Counted from the stretch's first letter, positions 1 to 12,530 are shown. The stretch: 64,000 bases of DNA from Panax quinquefolius (GCA_020205615.1 CM035168.1:122163573-122227572); one strand, 5' to 3'. The notes: a model not told the origin generated them from the letters alone. Made by a program: numbers and translations.

Positions 1-721
1 AATCAGGGTGTCACAAGAGGATCAATACATCAACAATTTATAGAAAAAAATTATTCATGGTGGAGTCTGTTTGTTGTAAACAAATGGTTTGCTCGCAAGT
101 ATAAGGCCTCACTTGCAAAAACTTGTTGAGATTTACTATGAATCTGCAAAACAATTGAACTTCAACTTGAGAAAAAGAAAAAGGAATGGTCTCAAAACCA
201 TACTGTCTTCTTAGATAGTCCAGATAGTGCAAATATTTTAATAATGTTAGACTGAATTGAAAACCAGCAAAAATGAACATTTTTCTAATGTTGGACTCAA
301 AGCAGCAAAAATGAATAATTGAATAATGTTAGACTCCTAATGATTTTTTTCAGTCACCCTTTTCTTGTATTTGGAATTGATGTTAATTCTATTTTAACAT
401 ATCAATCTTAAACAATGAACACTAATTGGGAAAATGGCATGAAACACAACATTAGAACTAGTAATTTCTTTAATCACCCAATATTCTAAATAGCTAAATC
501 AATTACTATAGCCTATCTAAAAGCCACACACTGTAGCAATCACACAGTATATCCAACCCCTGCAGCAGACACGTCCAGATATGATTACAAGGTTGTATAT
601 CCACAGTATACATCAACAAAATCTAATTACCAGGTTTGGGTTACAAAGCTCATCAATGTCAGCTCTATTCATACTATAAAAGGGCATAATAACTTTTGGA
701 ATTACTAAATTTTAAACTCAC
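1..721. other. No gene recognised
   Basis: AT-rich sequence downstream (minus-strand sense) of the methyltransferase exons described next. The later exons of that gene family are not visible here. A minus-strand open frame at 38-280 has no recognisable domain and no codon signature of a plant gene. Confidence 0.5.
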
Positions 722-1611
722 AGTGACTTTAGCAGAAGGATAATTGTCTGCAAGATATCTTGTGCTCACTCCAACAGAGTATCCAACATCAAGAATGTCT
801 CTGATCATGATATTTCCTGAATACTGCTTATGATGTTGTTCAATTGCCTGAAGCCAATTTCCATGAACTATTTGATTTGCTTCATCTAATGAAGAAGCAT
901 CAGGTATTGCTCATCTCGCCAGTGACATAGTTTCAGCCTCGTTTTCTGCTGCAGCCTACAGTGAGTACAATATTGAAAAGATTATATTGCTTTCCAAAAT
1001 TGTAATGTATAATTTACACCACAGTAGAGCAGTAAGTAAAGAAAAATATGTCAGCAGTGTTCGAGTTCTTCAACCCAAAACTTCCTGAAATGCATTTGGT
1101 TGGTTGGTAAAACAAAGACGAAAATGAAGCGTTGCATTTCTGCAGGCAACAAAATTTTAGTCTCAAAACCAACACTTAGGACTGAGAAGAACCTTATAAT
1201 ACTTGATAACAATCACAAGATGACAAGACTAACATAAAGATAACAAAAGTAATCTAGCTTACCTAAACAACAAAAAAAATAAGAAAATATAAACTGTTAT
1301 ATATTTAAATTACAAGTTGAAATAAACAGGTTTCCCCTTGCCACAAAGCAATGTGAAAACACAGATCACCTTAGTAGTATAAATTTAACTAGTCACATGT
1401 CAACACCGATAGTTGTAGAATTAAAATTTCATACATACACATTAAAAGCAAGATACAACAATAAATGACAACACAAGCATCAAATGCCCATCTCTAATCC
1501 TACTTTCAGAACAAAGGACAACAAGCATTTTGACAAATTTAGTGGAAGAAAAAATATTTACCAGCCAAGAAAGGTTTCCCTCATCATATGCATGGAAAGG
1601 ATTAAGATAAT
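722..1611 (-). pseudogene. SAM-dependent methyltransferase gene fragment (two exons, nonsense codon)
   Basis: Two minus-strand exons are readable. The upstream one (1611-1562, 50 nt, acceptor AACAG, donor GTAAAT) encodes YLNPFHAYDEGNLSWL. It joins in frame to the downstream one (955-722, 234 nt, acceptor CTGTAG, donor GTGAGT), which begins AAAENEAETMSLAR. The second exon holds a class I methyltransferase motif I region, ILDVGYSVGVSTRYLADNYP, the S-adenosylmethionine-binding loop. From memory this matches a plant, probably plastid-targeted, methyltransferase family of several hundred residues; only about 94 residues are present. The codon after SLAR is TGA (913-911) where the family has Trp, so the frame is closed. 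The first exon and the catalytic C-terminal part are not seen. The same strand carries unrelated exons 0.8 kb upstream, which suggests transposon capture. An old local gene remnant is the alternative. Confidence 0.7.
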
Positions 1612-2412
1612 CTGTTAAAAAAAAGTCACAAAGTCAATTATCTGATTTCAATGGTGAAATGGTATATGAAATGTAAACATACCCACAATTAAAGCAAGCG
1701 AATTCGAATATACACAAGCTCCATATAGAACAATCCAGTTAAAATGTTTCATCCAAAAATTCAATAGCATCTGCAAATGCAAACGTACATATATTGCAAA
1801 CCATAAAAATATCAGACAATAATAGGTTTATGGAAAACAAAATTTCCTGTAATGCACATAGCTTTCCTTCTGTGCCATAAATATACTATCAGAACTTGTA
1901 TTTAAATAGTTCCAACCTCAGTGGATAGTTCTCAATTCTGACAGCACTTTCTAACTTTTCTAATGTTCATAGACACTGACCATAACATTAGACCAGACTA
2001 ACTAAAAATACTTTTATTTTATAAAGTGGAAAACAACCATGATTAAGAGAAAACAATGTCACCGAGTAATAGTCCATAACTAAAAGAATAAAATACTGTG
2101 CAACTGAAAGTATGCAGAGAAAGAACAGCACTAGAGAGGCACTTCATAGACAATTCCAAGTTCCTTTTCTGCATTGAGGATAAGGTTAGGTCTTACCTCT
2201 ACCTTAATAATGGCGGGGTTCATCCAAGATGATACCTTTTTGAAATTTAACAAAATTTCACCTCTGGAGAATTAATTGTGGACAACTAAATTGGGACAGG
2301 ATGAAAAAATCAAGACAAAATTAATGTAAAGCCATAATCTAAAGCAAAATTGGACCAAATGAATAATGATACAAAAATCATTTAATAAGATTAAAAGGGT
2401 GAAAAGAAAAAC
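1612..2412. other. Intron-like or unassigned spacer between captured exons
   Basis: AT-rich sequence between the methyltransferase and PPR exons. A slightly GC-richer patch at about 2150-2260 could encode a short minus-strand peptide (KVEVRPNLILNAEKELG), but I cannot assign it to a family. No transposase or tRNA is visible. Confidence 0.4.
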
Positions 2413-2795
2413 CTCAAGGGCGTGTTTGAACCGTTTATAATTTTTCAACTCACGGATGATGTCCTGAAGCTCTTGTTTCCGGATCTCTCTTCCTTCCCGG
2501 ACCCATTGATCGAGAACTGGCACAACTGAAATACTAGGGTCACCGATTGGCGATATCCTTTTGTAGAGTGATTCGGGTAGTAACCCGTTTAGGGTTTGTG
2601 TTGTGCTGAAGAAATGGTGTAAGTTTTTTCCATAAGCAGGATTTTGGCGTGAACCCAGTAAGCTGGAAAGATAATAAATAAAAAATGTCGAAATAGATAA
2701 GCGAAACTTGAGAGAGCTTACAAGAAACTGGTGATAGGTGTTTCTTGAGCAGGTATGGAGAGCTTCAGTTGCTTAAGTGGCTTCATGCTCTTCAT
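2413..2795 (-). pseudogene. Chimeric fragment: MKK6-like MAPKK exon 1 joined to PPR N-terminal exon
   Basis: Exon 1 (2795-2722) starts at an ATG and encodes MKSMKPLKQLKLSIPAQETP followed by ITSF. This is the N-terminus of plant group-A MAP kinase kinases of the MKK6/NQK1 type, and it ends at the donor GTAAGC exactly where the split Leu codon of that family would be. The kinase domain is absent. The next 59 bases lead to an acceptor (TTTCCAG) at 2663, after which 250 nt (2662-2413) encode a different protein: the pre-repeat N-terminal region of a mitochondrial P-class pentatricopeptide-repeat protein (SLYKRISPIGDPSISVVPVL, then RKQELQDIIRELKNYKRFKH). Splicing would keep the frame, giving a 108-residue hybrid up to a weak donor at 2412. 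No PPR repeats follow. The pyrimidine-rich leader upstream appears to have been captured with the MAPKK exon. Confidence 0.72.
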
Positions 2796-3243
2796 GATTC
2801 TAGCCTCCTTTTAGGGTTTCTTCGAGACGATTTATGGCTTATGTCCAGCTCCTCCTAGGGTTGATCCCGTATAATTCTGGAACAAATCCAAAGAGATGAA
2901 GAAAAAATCTAGCCCCAAAACAGAAGAAAAAATAAAGAGAAAAAACGAAAGAGACAAGGAAAACTGAAGAGAGCAACAAAACTGAACTTACTAGCGCAGA
3001 CAAAACTTAATCTTTTAATTTTAAGTTTTCACTTGGTTTTTTGCTCCGTGTTTTTAGAATAGATAACGTTTGTTTTTTAAAAACGTTATCTAGTTAAAAT
3101 TAAAAAATACCCTTTTAAATAAATAATATTTTTTATATATATCTACAATATTTTTTTAAAAAATGTTATAAAAGAAAATATCACAACGTTTTTTATAAAA
3201 ATATTGTGATTTAAATGTTGTCTATTTACTTGTTTGTAGTAGT
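2796..3243 (-). other. Captured 5' leader followed by hairpin-rich, possible CACTA-type end
   Basis: 2796-3000 reads on the minus strand as a pyrimidine-rich leader directly before the MKK6-like ATG. 3061-3091 is a palindrome (AGATAACGTTT...AAACGTTATCT) and 3180-3210 another (ATCACAA...TTGTGAT). The sequence then ends in TGTTTGTAGTAG (3232-3243), resembling the GTAGTG terminus and hairpin-rich subterminal region of CACTA transposons. The matching other end is outside the window or lost, so the element class is uncertain. Confidence 0.35.
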
Positions 3244-3901
3244 TAGTTAAAAAGATTTCTAATTACAATAGAATTGAAAAACTTCCCAAAATTACTAAAT
3301 AATAATTAAAACTACCTTACTACTAATTAATAAATAAAAATACATCAAATATTTAAATTGTTCATATATATCAAAACATAAATTATATCGAATCTTGACA
3401 GATAACTCTTCCAGTGTCATTCCCCTTTCTTGGAGAAAATTCGACCTCGAATTTTAATGAAGTAATATCAAGCCCCAATCGCTAGACATTCACAATATTC
3501 TTTGTACCATGTATTCACGATGTTGTTTCTCAAAGAAATTTTTTGAAGTAATCAAAGCCTTTGTATTAACCTGCACTTGCAACAAATGATTAGGAATGAT
3601 GAAATCAAAAATTTCCAAGTTGTCGAATACAAGATTATGAACAATCTCATAATCATTCTCAATTTTTACAATGTCCATATCCTTATGTCGCCTTGACTCC
3701 AAATCATGATCCTCTTCAACCACTAAGCTTTGTTCATGATCTTTAACGATAACCCCTGCTTCAACCTCCTCCTTCATGTTTCCACTCTCTCTACTTTAAA
3801 GAACAAACCACATGACTAAGAAGTAAAACTGACGGGGCTACAACTTTCTTGAAATTATTTCATGCTGGCTATGGTTTTCTTGCAACACCTTCTACCTTCA
3901 T
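3241..3901 (-). mobile_element. 3' half of a short non-autonomous LTR retroelement (minus)
   Basis: Reading the minus strand, 3777-3490 is an open frame of 95 codons, strongly acidic in its first half (MKEEVEAGVIVKDHEQSLVV), with no known domain. It is followed by the typical gypsy 3' tail (ATTCGAGGTCGAATTTTCTC, about 3454-3435), a polypurine tract AAGAAAGGGGAA (3431-3420) and an LTR start TGACACTGGAAGAG at 3419. The first 85 bp or so of this LTR match the sequence at 50344-50264, which is the other LTR of the same element. Solo LTR F was inserted at 3902 with the TTCAT duplication, so 3901 joins 49823 in the ancestral element. No pol domains exist in the roughly 1-kb interior. Confidence 0.6.
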
Positions 3902-5553
3902 TGTAAGACCCCAACTTTTATGAATAAAGATTTAATTTTCTCTAAATATCATTTTGAGTAATAAGGTGTGGATTTGTTATAATGTTATAGTTGTGAGTAA
4001 TAATTACAAATTTTGCAAAGTAAGCAAGTTGTCATAAAATATTCGATTGATCAGGGAATATTCGTATGACGACACAGTCATTGGTGGACCTCACAATAAA
4101 ATTATTGTCAGAGTTAGAAAACGACAGAAATATCTTTTTATAAAAATAACGGCGAAAGTTTTACTGTTAACTGTTGAAATACCCGGTGATAAAAGTACAG
4201 TAATACACGTGGTTGCATAGTAGCACACGGTATTGTACTATATCTTTGATTATTGACACTTACGTGAAAAGTCATTCAGTTTTACTCAATTATTGCAATA
4301 TATAATTGTTGTTGCATAGTATCTCATATTATTGATTCAATTATTGTCACAGTATCATTTGCATAATATTTTATATTATTAAATCAATAATTGAGATGAC
4401 AAAATTATTCATATTATTATTTGCATTATTGACAATGTCTAAAAAGTTTTATCGAGAAAAGGGGTTTGGTCACCTAATTGCGCGCTAATAAGGAGAAATC
4501 CTTATCGGAAAGCCCCCACTTTCCTGGGAATGATCTGGTTGTTAATATTGTGAGTTATAATATTAATGATAAATAAATGTTGTTAAAAATATGTTTTGTG
4601 AAGCCAAGTGAGTTGAGATAAATCGAGGGGGTTTTATTAAAGTATTTGTTGTAAATTTTGCTTATTACACGGAGCCCCACTTACTCATATTTTTTAAAAT
4701 AATTGGTAAAAAATTGTTCAGTATATATATATATATATATATTTATTTATGTGTGTGTGTGGGTGTGTGTGAATATATATATATATATATATATAATATT
4801 ATATTTTTTTTGATTGCATAGTACTACATAATGCAACATAATGCTGCTTAGTAAAAATCATGTGAAATTTTGAAATTTCGCCCGTGAAAATTTTTGTCTG
4901 TGATTCCTTACTGTGCACCCGTGAATTTTCCTAAATAGTATCATTCCATTCTCCTATAAATAGGTGCTTAGTTTAGAATTGAAAATCACACCAGAATCAG
5001 TACAAGTTTTCTTCAAGAATATCCCCGCCATACCTGTCAGAAATACTTTCCTTTAAGGTAAATGATACTATTTATGTTCAATATTCGTAAGAAATAATAT
5101 TTTCTTCCATACTCTGTAGTATGTAAGTAATATTATTTCGTTTCAGATTCTGAATTCTACACTCATTTTGTGAAAGTATTGATTCTATACTCCTTGAAAT
5201 TAGTAGAATATCTTTGAAATTTGTGCTTCATTTAATATCATTTCACAAGAATATTTTTCTGAACATTCTTGTTAAATTTTGATCTTTTCATACCAGGGTA
5301 CTATTAGAAGTACTATTTCAAATCTTATTCATGGGATACTATTCACTCAGTCTTATTCACCCGGGGTACTATTCATAACAAAATTAATTTTTTTTCATCC
5401 AAATTATTTTTGATCTAATATTATTCTTGAATTTTACTCCACAAAGCGATTATCGTGTTGACAATTTGGACATTATTGAATTATGGATAAATTAAATTAT
5501 AAATCTTTAAAATTTATCATTGCTCTCATTTAATTGAATTCTTATATCATTAT
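3902..5553 (+). repeat. Solo LTR F, left part
   Basis: Begins TGTAAGACCCCAACTTTTAT and belongs to the LTR superfamily found throughout the window. It carries the conserved block (about 4435-4535), microsatellites at 4722-4793, a TATA box at 4955-4963 and a donor-like AAG/GTAAAT at 5058. It is interrupted at 5553 by solo LTR R and resumes at 49000. The host duplication TTCAT occurs at 3897-3901 and again at 49818-49822. No internal retroviral region is attached, so this is a solo LTR of about 2.47 kb. Confidence 0.8.
4955..4963 (+). promoter_or_regulatory. LTR promoter TATA box (solo LTR F)
   Basis: TATAAATAG followed about 20 bp downstream by the conserved stretch TAGAATTGAAAATCACACC, which is shared by all LTRs here and probably lies at or just past the transcription start (start of R). 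Confidence 0.6.
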
Positions 5554-5738
5554 TGTGACGCCCCCAAAATAGGTATACCTCACCCATCTTGAGTCGCCAG
5601 ATACATGGTACAAAATGTAAATACAATCTTAATTATACAACAATAAATAAAATGTGACGATATATATCTTGTGAGTTTTAATACAAATATTATAGCGATA
5701 TATAATGACAATATTCATACTCAAATTAATACATGCCA
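5554..5738 (-). repeat. Solo LTR R, 3'-terminal part
   Basis: Minus-strand LTR terminus: TGTGACGCCCCCAAAATAGG on the + strand is the reverse complement of the usual LTR end. It is cut at 5739 by TE-A and continues at 17936. The duplication is ATTAT at 5549-5553 against ATTGT at 48995-48999, one mismatch. The uninterrupted R copy at 45735-45755 reads TATATCATTGTAATCATCC on the minus strand, which supports ATTGT as the original target. Confidence 0.75.
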
Positions 5739-8343
5739 TATAAGACCCCAACTTATTATTAATGAAATTTAATTTTCTATTTATTATTTTGAAATAGTAA
5801 GGGTTGATGTGATTAATGTGGATAGTTAGGGGTAAAATACATGCAAATATTTCAAAATAAGCAAGTGGTTATAAAATATTCATTGTTGTTCGGGAAATAT
5901 TCGTTTGGTCGTGGAATATTAAATGATTGTCGGGGAATATTAAATGCGGCCAGTAGCGACCATGTGTGGGCCCCATGTAAAAGCGATTGGATGAAGAAAG
6001 CGACAAATATAAGTGGTTTAAAAATAACGGCGTAGTTATTCAATTATAATCTTGTTAAAATACTAAATTGGTTCAAACACGTATTAGACTGCAGTATTGC
6101 ACCAATTATTGATTCTTACGTGAAGAAGACACTACTCAATAATGGTTACGATAATTCTTATTCGATATTTTATTTTATTGATTGATAATTCTTTGCGTTG
6201 ATATTTTATATTCTTTGTTGTTTGATAATTGTCATTACCCAATATTTTTTCATTATCGAAGCAATAATTCATATTATCTCGAATAATATTATTAGATAAC
6301 ATTATTGGCAATGTCTAGAAAGTTACATCTAAGGAGAGGTTTGGTCACCTAATTGCGGCGCAGCCACTAAGGAGAAATTCTTATTGAAAGCCCCTCTCTT
6401 CCTGAGGCGCTCTGGTTGTCGATATTGTGATTACGTAATATTATTTGTGAATAATTAATTATTGATTCATATGATGAAAAATATTGATTTTATGTGGATA
6501 TAGATGGAGAAAATTTTAATGTGACAATTGTTGAAAATTGAAATTTTATCTTTTTCGATAAAATAATTCATTTAAATATATTATTATATTTTAATAATAT
6601 AATAATAGTGATATTTTACAACGAATGTGGATATATATGAGTATACGAGGAGGAAGAGTATTTTTTGTTGCAATAAATGTTTAAAACATGTTAAACATGT
6701 CGGTGGACCCCATTTATTGAGAAATTTGATTATAGCTTTGTAAAATCGCTTGGTTTGTGGATTTGGTCAATTTTGTTTGGAATTTGGAAAAACTTTCTTA
6801 CGCAAAGTTGTAGAGAATTGAATTTCCTATAAAAAAATACGAGATTGAATTTTACGATAAAAGAGCTATTTATTGTGAATTATTGAAGTTCAAGTTAAAA
6901 TAATTGATTTTGGAAGTTTAAATTATTTTAAATAAGAAAAACGTTTTTGGAATGTTTGGGGCATCTTTAACATGTGTTTGATGGCTGAAATCAGATTCTA
7001 GGCATGCGTAGGAAATTTATATAATTATATTATTAATTTATTAAATTTTACTGCTTTTCAGTGTTCTAAGCAATTTCTATAAATAGGGTGCTTGGGTTAG
7101 AATTGAAAATCACACCGTAAACTGAAGTTTTCTCTCTCTATATTATCGAGCGTATTCTTGTGAGTATTTTGAGTATACTTTGAGTATTGTTAGGCAGTGT
7201 AAGTTTCCTTCAAAGACTATATACCCTAGATATTCCAATTTAAAAGTTTAATCTTTCGAGGTAAGAGATATTTTTTTTCAGTAATGATATTATTTCTTCA
7301 ATATCATTATGTTGAAATATTGATCTGAGTTTTTATCAAATTTGGAACTTTTGGTGTGAGAGTTACTATTCACGTATCTGGCCTATTCACGATATCTTGA
7401 CCTTTATTCACGAATCGACACTTATTCATCGAAAAATGAAAAATTTTCTTTTAAGTCTAAAATATCTATTCGGATACTAGCTTTGATTGTATCCATGTTT
7501 TGATCATTCTTGAATTTTACACCACTGCGATTATTTTTGAGGTATTTTGGACATGAATAAAACAAAGTACGAATCCTTAATCCTTAATCCTTGTCATTTT
7601 GTTTCCTTTGGATTCGTTTCTTTAAAAATATTTTTCATCATCTTGATCTTAAATGATGATATTATGGAATATCTTTGGCCCTGTAGTGCAAAAGATGAAT
7701 GATTTTCGAAGAATATCTTTTTGCTGTAGTGCAAAGATGAGCAGTGTTTAGATGAACATGACCCGGTGATGAATATCTTTGGCTGTAGTGCAAAGATGAA
7801 TATGTGATTCGGATATATATTGATTGATGTTACTGGGGATAAAAGATGAGCGATGAACTTTTAAATTCATACATGGAAGATAGTAGTTTGCATTCTCTAC
7901 TTAACTCTTCTAATGAATTATTATTTCCACTGCGAATATTGATTTAAAATTTGTTGTCTATTGTATTCTATTAGATTTTTCCTGTTGAAGACTAACGGTA
8001 ATTTGTTGTATATTATCTTAGTCATAATATTCTTTCTTGAGCTAGTTGAGCTCACCCTTTTCCTTTTTGTTCCATTTTTCTCGGGGAGGCGAGAATATAG
8101 CGAGTGCAGTGGGGTATGGAATGAAGGTTCAGAGAGAGTTGTTTAGTAGTCCTCACCATTTTTTGTAAAATAATGTATCAATAAATGTGATGAGGATTTA
8201 TTTGAGTATAGATATTATCAGAAGATAATATTTGTATTTAAACTCACAGCTTTTCTTGTTGTAATAATAAAGTTGTAGTTGTTTACGTACCATGTATTGA
8301 CAACTCGGAATGGGTGATGTATACCTATTTTGGGGGCGTCACG
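5739..8343 (+). repeat. TE-A 5' LTR
   Basis: 2.6 kb from TATAAGACCCC (family consensus TGTAAGACCCC) to GGCGTCACG just before the primer-binding site. It contains the conserved block (6310-6405), TATA box (7078), donor-like GAG/GTAAGA (7261), three hairpin units (7671-7802) and a degraded acceptor near 8081. Two internal patches (6040-6300, 6440-6700) are AT-rich spacers without coding content. Confidence 0.88.
7078..7085 (+). promoter_or_regulatory. LTR promoter TATA box (TE-A 5' LTR)
   Basis: TATAAATA within TTTCTATAAATAGGG, followed by the shared GAATTGAAAATCACACCG segment. It lies about 180 bp upstream of the donor-like GTAAGA at 7261. Confidence 0.65.
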
Positions 8344-8345
8344 GT

Positions 8346-8356
8346 TGGTATCGAGC
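8346..8356 (+). other. TE-A primer-binding site (tRNA-iMet)
   Basis: TGGTATCGAGC directly after the 5' LTR. It matches the initiator tRNA-Met primer site TGGTATCAGAGC, present intact in TE-B, except that CAG appears as CG. Confidence 0.75.
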
Positions 8357-8528
8357 TTAGGGATATGATCTCTGGCGGAGATCGGGGAATAGAACTAGGA
8401 GGAGAGTCGAGTAAATCCTTCGCTAGTGTGTCCTACCTAAGCTTATTTGTTAGTTGGTCAATATATAGGGATATTATGTGATATATTGATTTCCTTAATT
8501 AACCCTTGTTTTATGGCGGTATTTGAGA

Positions 8529-9655
8529 ATGTTGACCGAGAATATTAACAATGGAAATGAGATCGTAGAGCGCTTTGTACTCACCAACGAGGAGAACGTG
8601 CAACAAAGTGACAATGTTCCTCCTGTGAACAACACCCTTGGCGAGATGATGAACGAGGGATGTTTAGAAGCTTTTTGCGATTCATGCAAAAATCGACGAG
8701 GAGACTCGTGTTCAAAATCTGAGGAGAAATGATAGCAATTCACGGGTTCTCTCACCCAAGCGATTCAAAGAGTTGGGACCACCGAGAATTTAAGGAAAGC
8801 GAGATCCGATCATGGCGGAAACATGGGTCAAGCAAATTACCAAGATATTCGATGTCTTGGGATGCGGAGAGAACGAAGGTTCCATTCGCCACCTTTATGT
8901 TCGTGGCGAAGGCACTCATTGGTGGGAGTGCGTGAAGCGTACCATCCGGCCGCTTTTCAAAGGCATGTCTTGGGAGACGTTTTGAAACTATTTAATGACA
9001 AATACTTTCACGAAAGTGTTAAATCATATGAAGGAAGTGGAGTTTATTATCTTGGAGCAGAACAACATAGCGGTGTCTCAAGACGAGGCAAAGTTTGCGA
9101 GTTATCGAGTTTGCACCTCATTTTGGTGGAGAATGAGGAACGTATAACACGGATGTTTCTTAGAGGTTTAAAACCGGCGATACGTCAAGTATCTCATTTC
9201 TCATAAATTTTCTCTCTATTCGGATGTTAAAAAGCAGGGCTCAATTATTAAGCGAGATAACGAGTACGGTGTTGAGGACCACAACCAGGATCGTACGAGA
9301 TAGCGATCAACAAAATAATGATAACCGGCGGAGAAAGAAAACAGACGGACAAAATGGTAACCACTCTCGGTGGTAATCATGGCCATGAAAATAGAAGAAG
9401 CGAGTCGGGGAGGAGATTTTAATAAGAGGAGATTTAACAACGACCATGTGAAGGCAGCAGTCTGTTTAAGAAGAATCGGTTCTAAGGGAGGAGAAACGAC
9501 CACGGTCATCATATGTTACAAATGCGGAAAAGAGGGACATATCACCAAAAGCGCCCACAACAGTTCAAGGTATGCTATAATTATGGAAAGGAAGGACATA
9601 TTGCTCGAGATTAGACAAAGATGGCGAAACCTAGTTCAGTGAGGGACGGTGACTC
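8529..9655 (+). pseudogene. TE-A gag (frameshifted)
   Basis: The capsid/nucleocapsid precursor that packages the element RNA. The first ATG after the primer site (8529) opens MLTENINNGNEIVERFVLTN and aligns with TE-B gag, which supports this start. Frame changes occur near 8680 and 8760 and repeatedly afterwards. Core gag sequence is recognisable at about 8768-8950 (AETWVKQITKIFDVLG). A zinc knuckle begins at 9514 (CYKCGKEGHI) but lacks its last Cys (KSA in place of PNC), and the second knuckle is degraded. At least five frame interruptions separate the parts, so no gag protein can be made from this copy as assembled. Several of the breaks fall at CAG-like sites. Confidence 0.8.
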
Positions 9656-11891
9656 AAAAGATCCCGTCCCGTAAAAGTCAAAGTCAATGATTCCGGAAGA
9701 AGCGTTTGTTGTGATCGTCATAATGCGAGAACCCAAACGAGGTGATCACGGGTAAGCTATTTATAAATTCTTGCGAATTACTTGATACTGGTGCTACCCA
9801 TTCATTTATCTCTCTGCGTGTGCTCAACGTTTAAACTTGACTCAGGAGAAATTAGACTATGACCTATCTGTGGAAACTCCGTTAGGAGAAACTTTCATCA
9901 CATCCATCGTTTATAAATCTTGTTTTGATTCAAGTTGGCACCATCACCTTACACATTGACCTTATCTCTTTAAAGATACTTGCTTTTGATGTGATTTTAG
10001 GGATTGATTGGTTAACTACTCATCATGCCAAAATTAATTGTTTTTCGTAAGGTTGTTAGTTTTCATATTAAGTAACTTGACTTTGTTATGTAATTCAAGC
10101 AACTAAACCATTAAAATCAATCAATGTCATATCTAATCATAAAGCTATTCGTTTATTGAAAAAGCGGATGTCAAGCTTTCTTAGCCCATGTTATGGATTT
10201 GAATAAAGACACGTCAAATTTGAATAATATTCCTGTTGTTATTGACTTTCTGACGTATTTCTGAAGAACTTCCGGTCTACCCCGAGCGTGAAGTTGAATT
10301 CTTTATTGATCTTGAACTGGTACAAAGCCCATTTCTAAACCCCATATCGAATGGCTCTATTGAACTTCAGGAGTTAAAGGTCCAACTACGAGGAATTGTT
10401 GGACATCGGTTTCATTCGCCCCAAGTACATCTCCTTGGGGTGCTCTGTTACATTAAGTAAAAAGAAGAAAGCGCGGAGTATGCGACTTTGTATTGACTAT
10501 CGAGAATTGAATCATGTAAGACCCCGAATTTTATGAAATAAAAGTATTCAATTTTTCTATTCGATAAATGGTTAAATTGATAAAAGTTAAAGTTAAGGGT
10601 GATATATGAATTTTTTTTTCAAAATACGCAAGGGGTATAAAGTATTCATTGTTGTGGGAATATTCGTTTGGTCGTGGAATATTCTTTACGTAGGAGAATA
10701 TTAAATCTGCGGTAGCGATCATTTATGGGCCCCATAATGTAGAATAAGCGTCGGATGGAGAAAACGACAAATTTGAGTTTTTATAAATAACAGCGTAATC
10801 GTTATCAATTAACACTTGTTGGAATACTTGGGTTGGTAAAGTAAAATGTCGCGTTGTTGCGATAGCACACGGTATTACAAGATTTTTTTTCAATTATTGA
10901 TTCTTACGTGAGAAGGCACTACTCAATAATTGTTACGATAATTCTTGTTCAATATTTTATTTTATTGATTCGATAATTCTTTGTGTTGATATTTTATATT
11001 ATTGTTGTTCAATAATTATCAACGCCTGATATTTCCCATTATCAGATCAATAATTCATATTATTTGAATAATATTATTAGATAGCATTATTGGCAATGTC
11101 TAGAAAGTTCTGTCAAGGAGAGGTTTGGTCACCTAATTGCGCGCCAGTAAGGAGAAATTCTTATTGGAAAGCCCCCTCTTTCCTGGGAACGGCCTGGTTG
11201 TCATAAATGTGATTCTGTAATATTATTTGTGAATAATTAATTATTGATTCATATGATAAGAAAATATTTATTTGATGTGGATATAAATGATGGATTTATT
11301 TATGTGGTTATAAGTGAAGGAATTAATGATGAGGTGTTTTATCAGTATTTGTCGAAATGGAGAACAAAATATGGGATTTTCAGAAAAATTAGTTTATTAC
11401 TTGATTTTGTAAAATCCATAACTCTTTGTGTATAATGAGTTAAGAGATGAGCCATATATCAAAAGAAAGCCCTAGAAGTAAGCTAACTGTAGAAATTTGA
11501 ATCACCCAAAAATTCTTTGTAGATATTTCGTGGTGAAATTTTGAATGAAACTGGTCCGAAGGACTAATAGTCCGAAAAATCATTGTTCTTCACTATATTG
11601 CGTGAGTTATAAATTTTGATCCGACCGTTGGATCGTTGTAATTTTTGGATATGTTATACATATATAAGTTGAGTATATGTCCACAAATTTTGAACCGTTA
11701 AAATGAGCGTATGATTTGTTATGAATTTTAAGAGGTAACTGATTGAAATTAGGTTTTGGTGGAAAATTCTAGAATTGAGTGGGCCCCACTCTTGGTTGTT
11801 GGGGAAGATGGCTGATTTTTGGTGGGTGGAATAGTAGCAGTAAAGCCATCAGGTTCTTGAGTTAAGTGCGCTTGGCGTCTTAACATTTTCC

Positions 11892-11899
11892 TATAAATA
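11892..11899 (+). promoter_or_regulatory. LTR promoter TATA box (solo LTR D)
   Basis: TATAAATA in TTCCTATAAATAGAAATT, followed by the shared TAGAATTGAAAATCACACCG. Confidence 0.6.
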
Positions 11900-12530
11900 G
11901 AAATTTAAGTTAGAATTGAAAATCACACCGTAAACAAGTTTTTCTCTTCTCTCTCTATATTATCGGCGTATTCTTGTGAGTATTTTGAGTATACTTTGAG
12001 TATTGTTAGGCGGTGCAAGTTCCTTCAAAGACTATATATCCAGGTGTTTCAACTAGAAATCTTGTCTTTCGAGGTAAGGGATGTTATTTTCTTCTCGGAT
12101 GATATTATTTCTTCAATATCATTATCTTTGAAATATTGGTTGGAACTTTTTATCAAATTTGGAACTTTTTCATGTCGGGGTTACTATTCATGAGTTCTTA
12201 TTCACGAGTTACTATTCATGAGTTCTTATTCATGAGTTCTTATTCACGAGTACTATTAATGAAGCGTGAAGATGTTTTTTGTGGAATTTCATCTTTTGGT
12301 GTGAGTTACTTATTCACGTATACTGCCTTATTCACGATATCCAACTATTCACTATTCACGAATAAGACTATTCAATAGAAAAATGAAAATTTTTCTTTTC
12401 GTCTAAAATATCTATTTTGGATACTAGCTTTGATTGTATCCATGTTTTGATCATTCTTGAATTTTACACCACTATGATTATTTTTGAGGTATTTTTGGAC
12501 GTGGATAAAATCAATGCAAAGATGAATGAT

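Noticed and set aside
5841..6043. Overlapping short frames on both strands at the start of the TE-A 5' LTR
   Set aside because: LTR sequence upstream of the promoter, not open in sister copies.
11244..11435. 63-codon open frame in solo LTR D, nearly identical in solo LTR E (37578-37778)
   Set aside because: Similarity of the two frames follows from the near-identity of the two LTRs. The homologous parts of the TE-A and TE-B LTRs are not open, and the frame lies upstream of the LTR TATA box.
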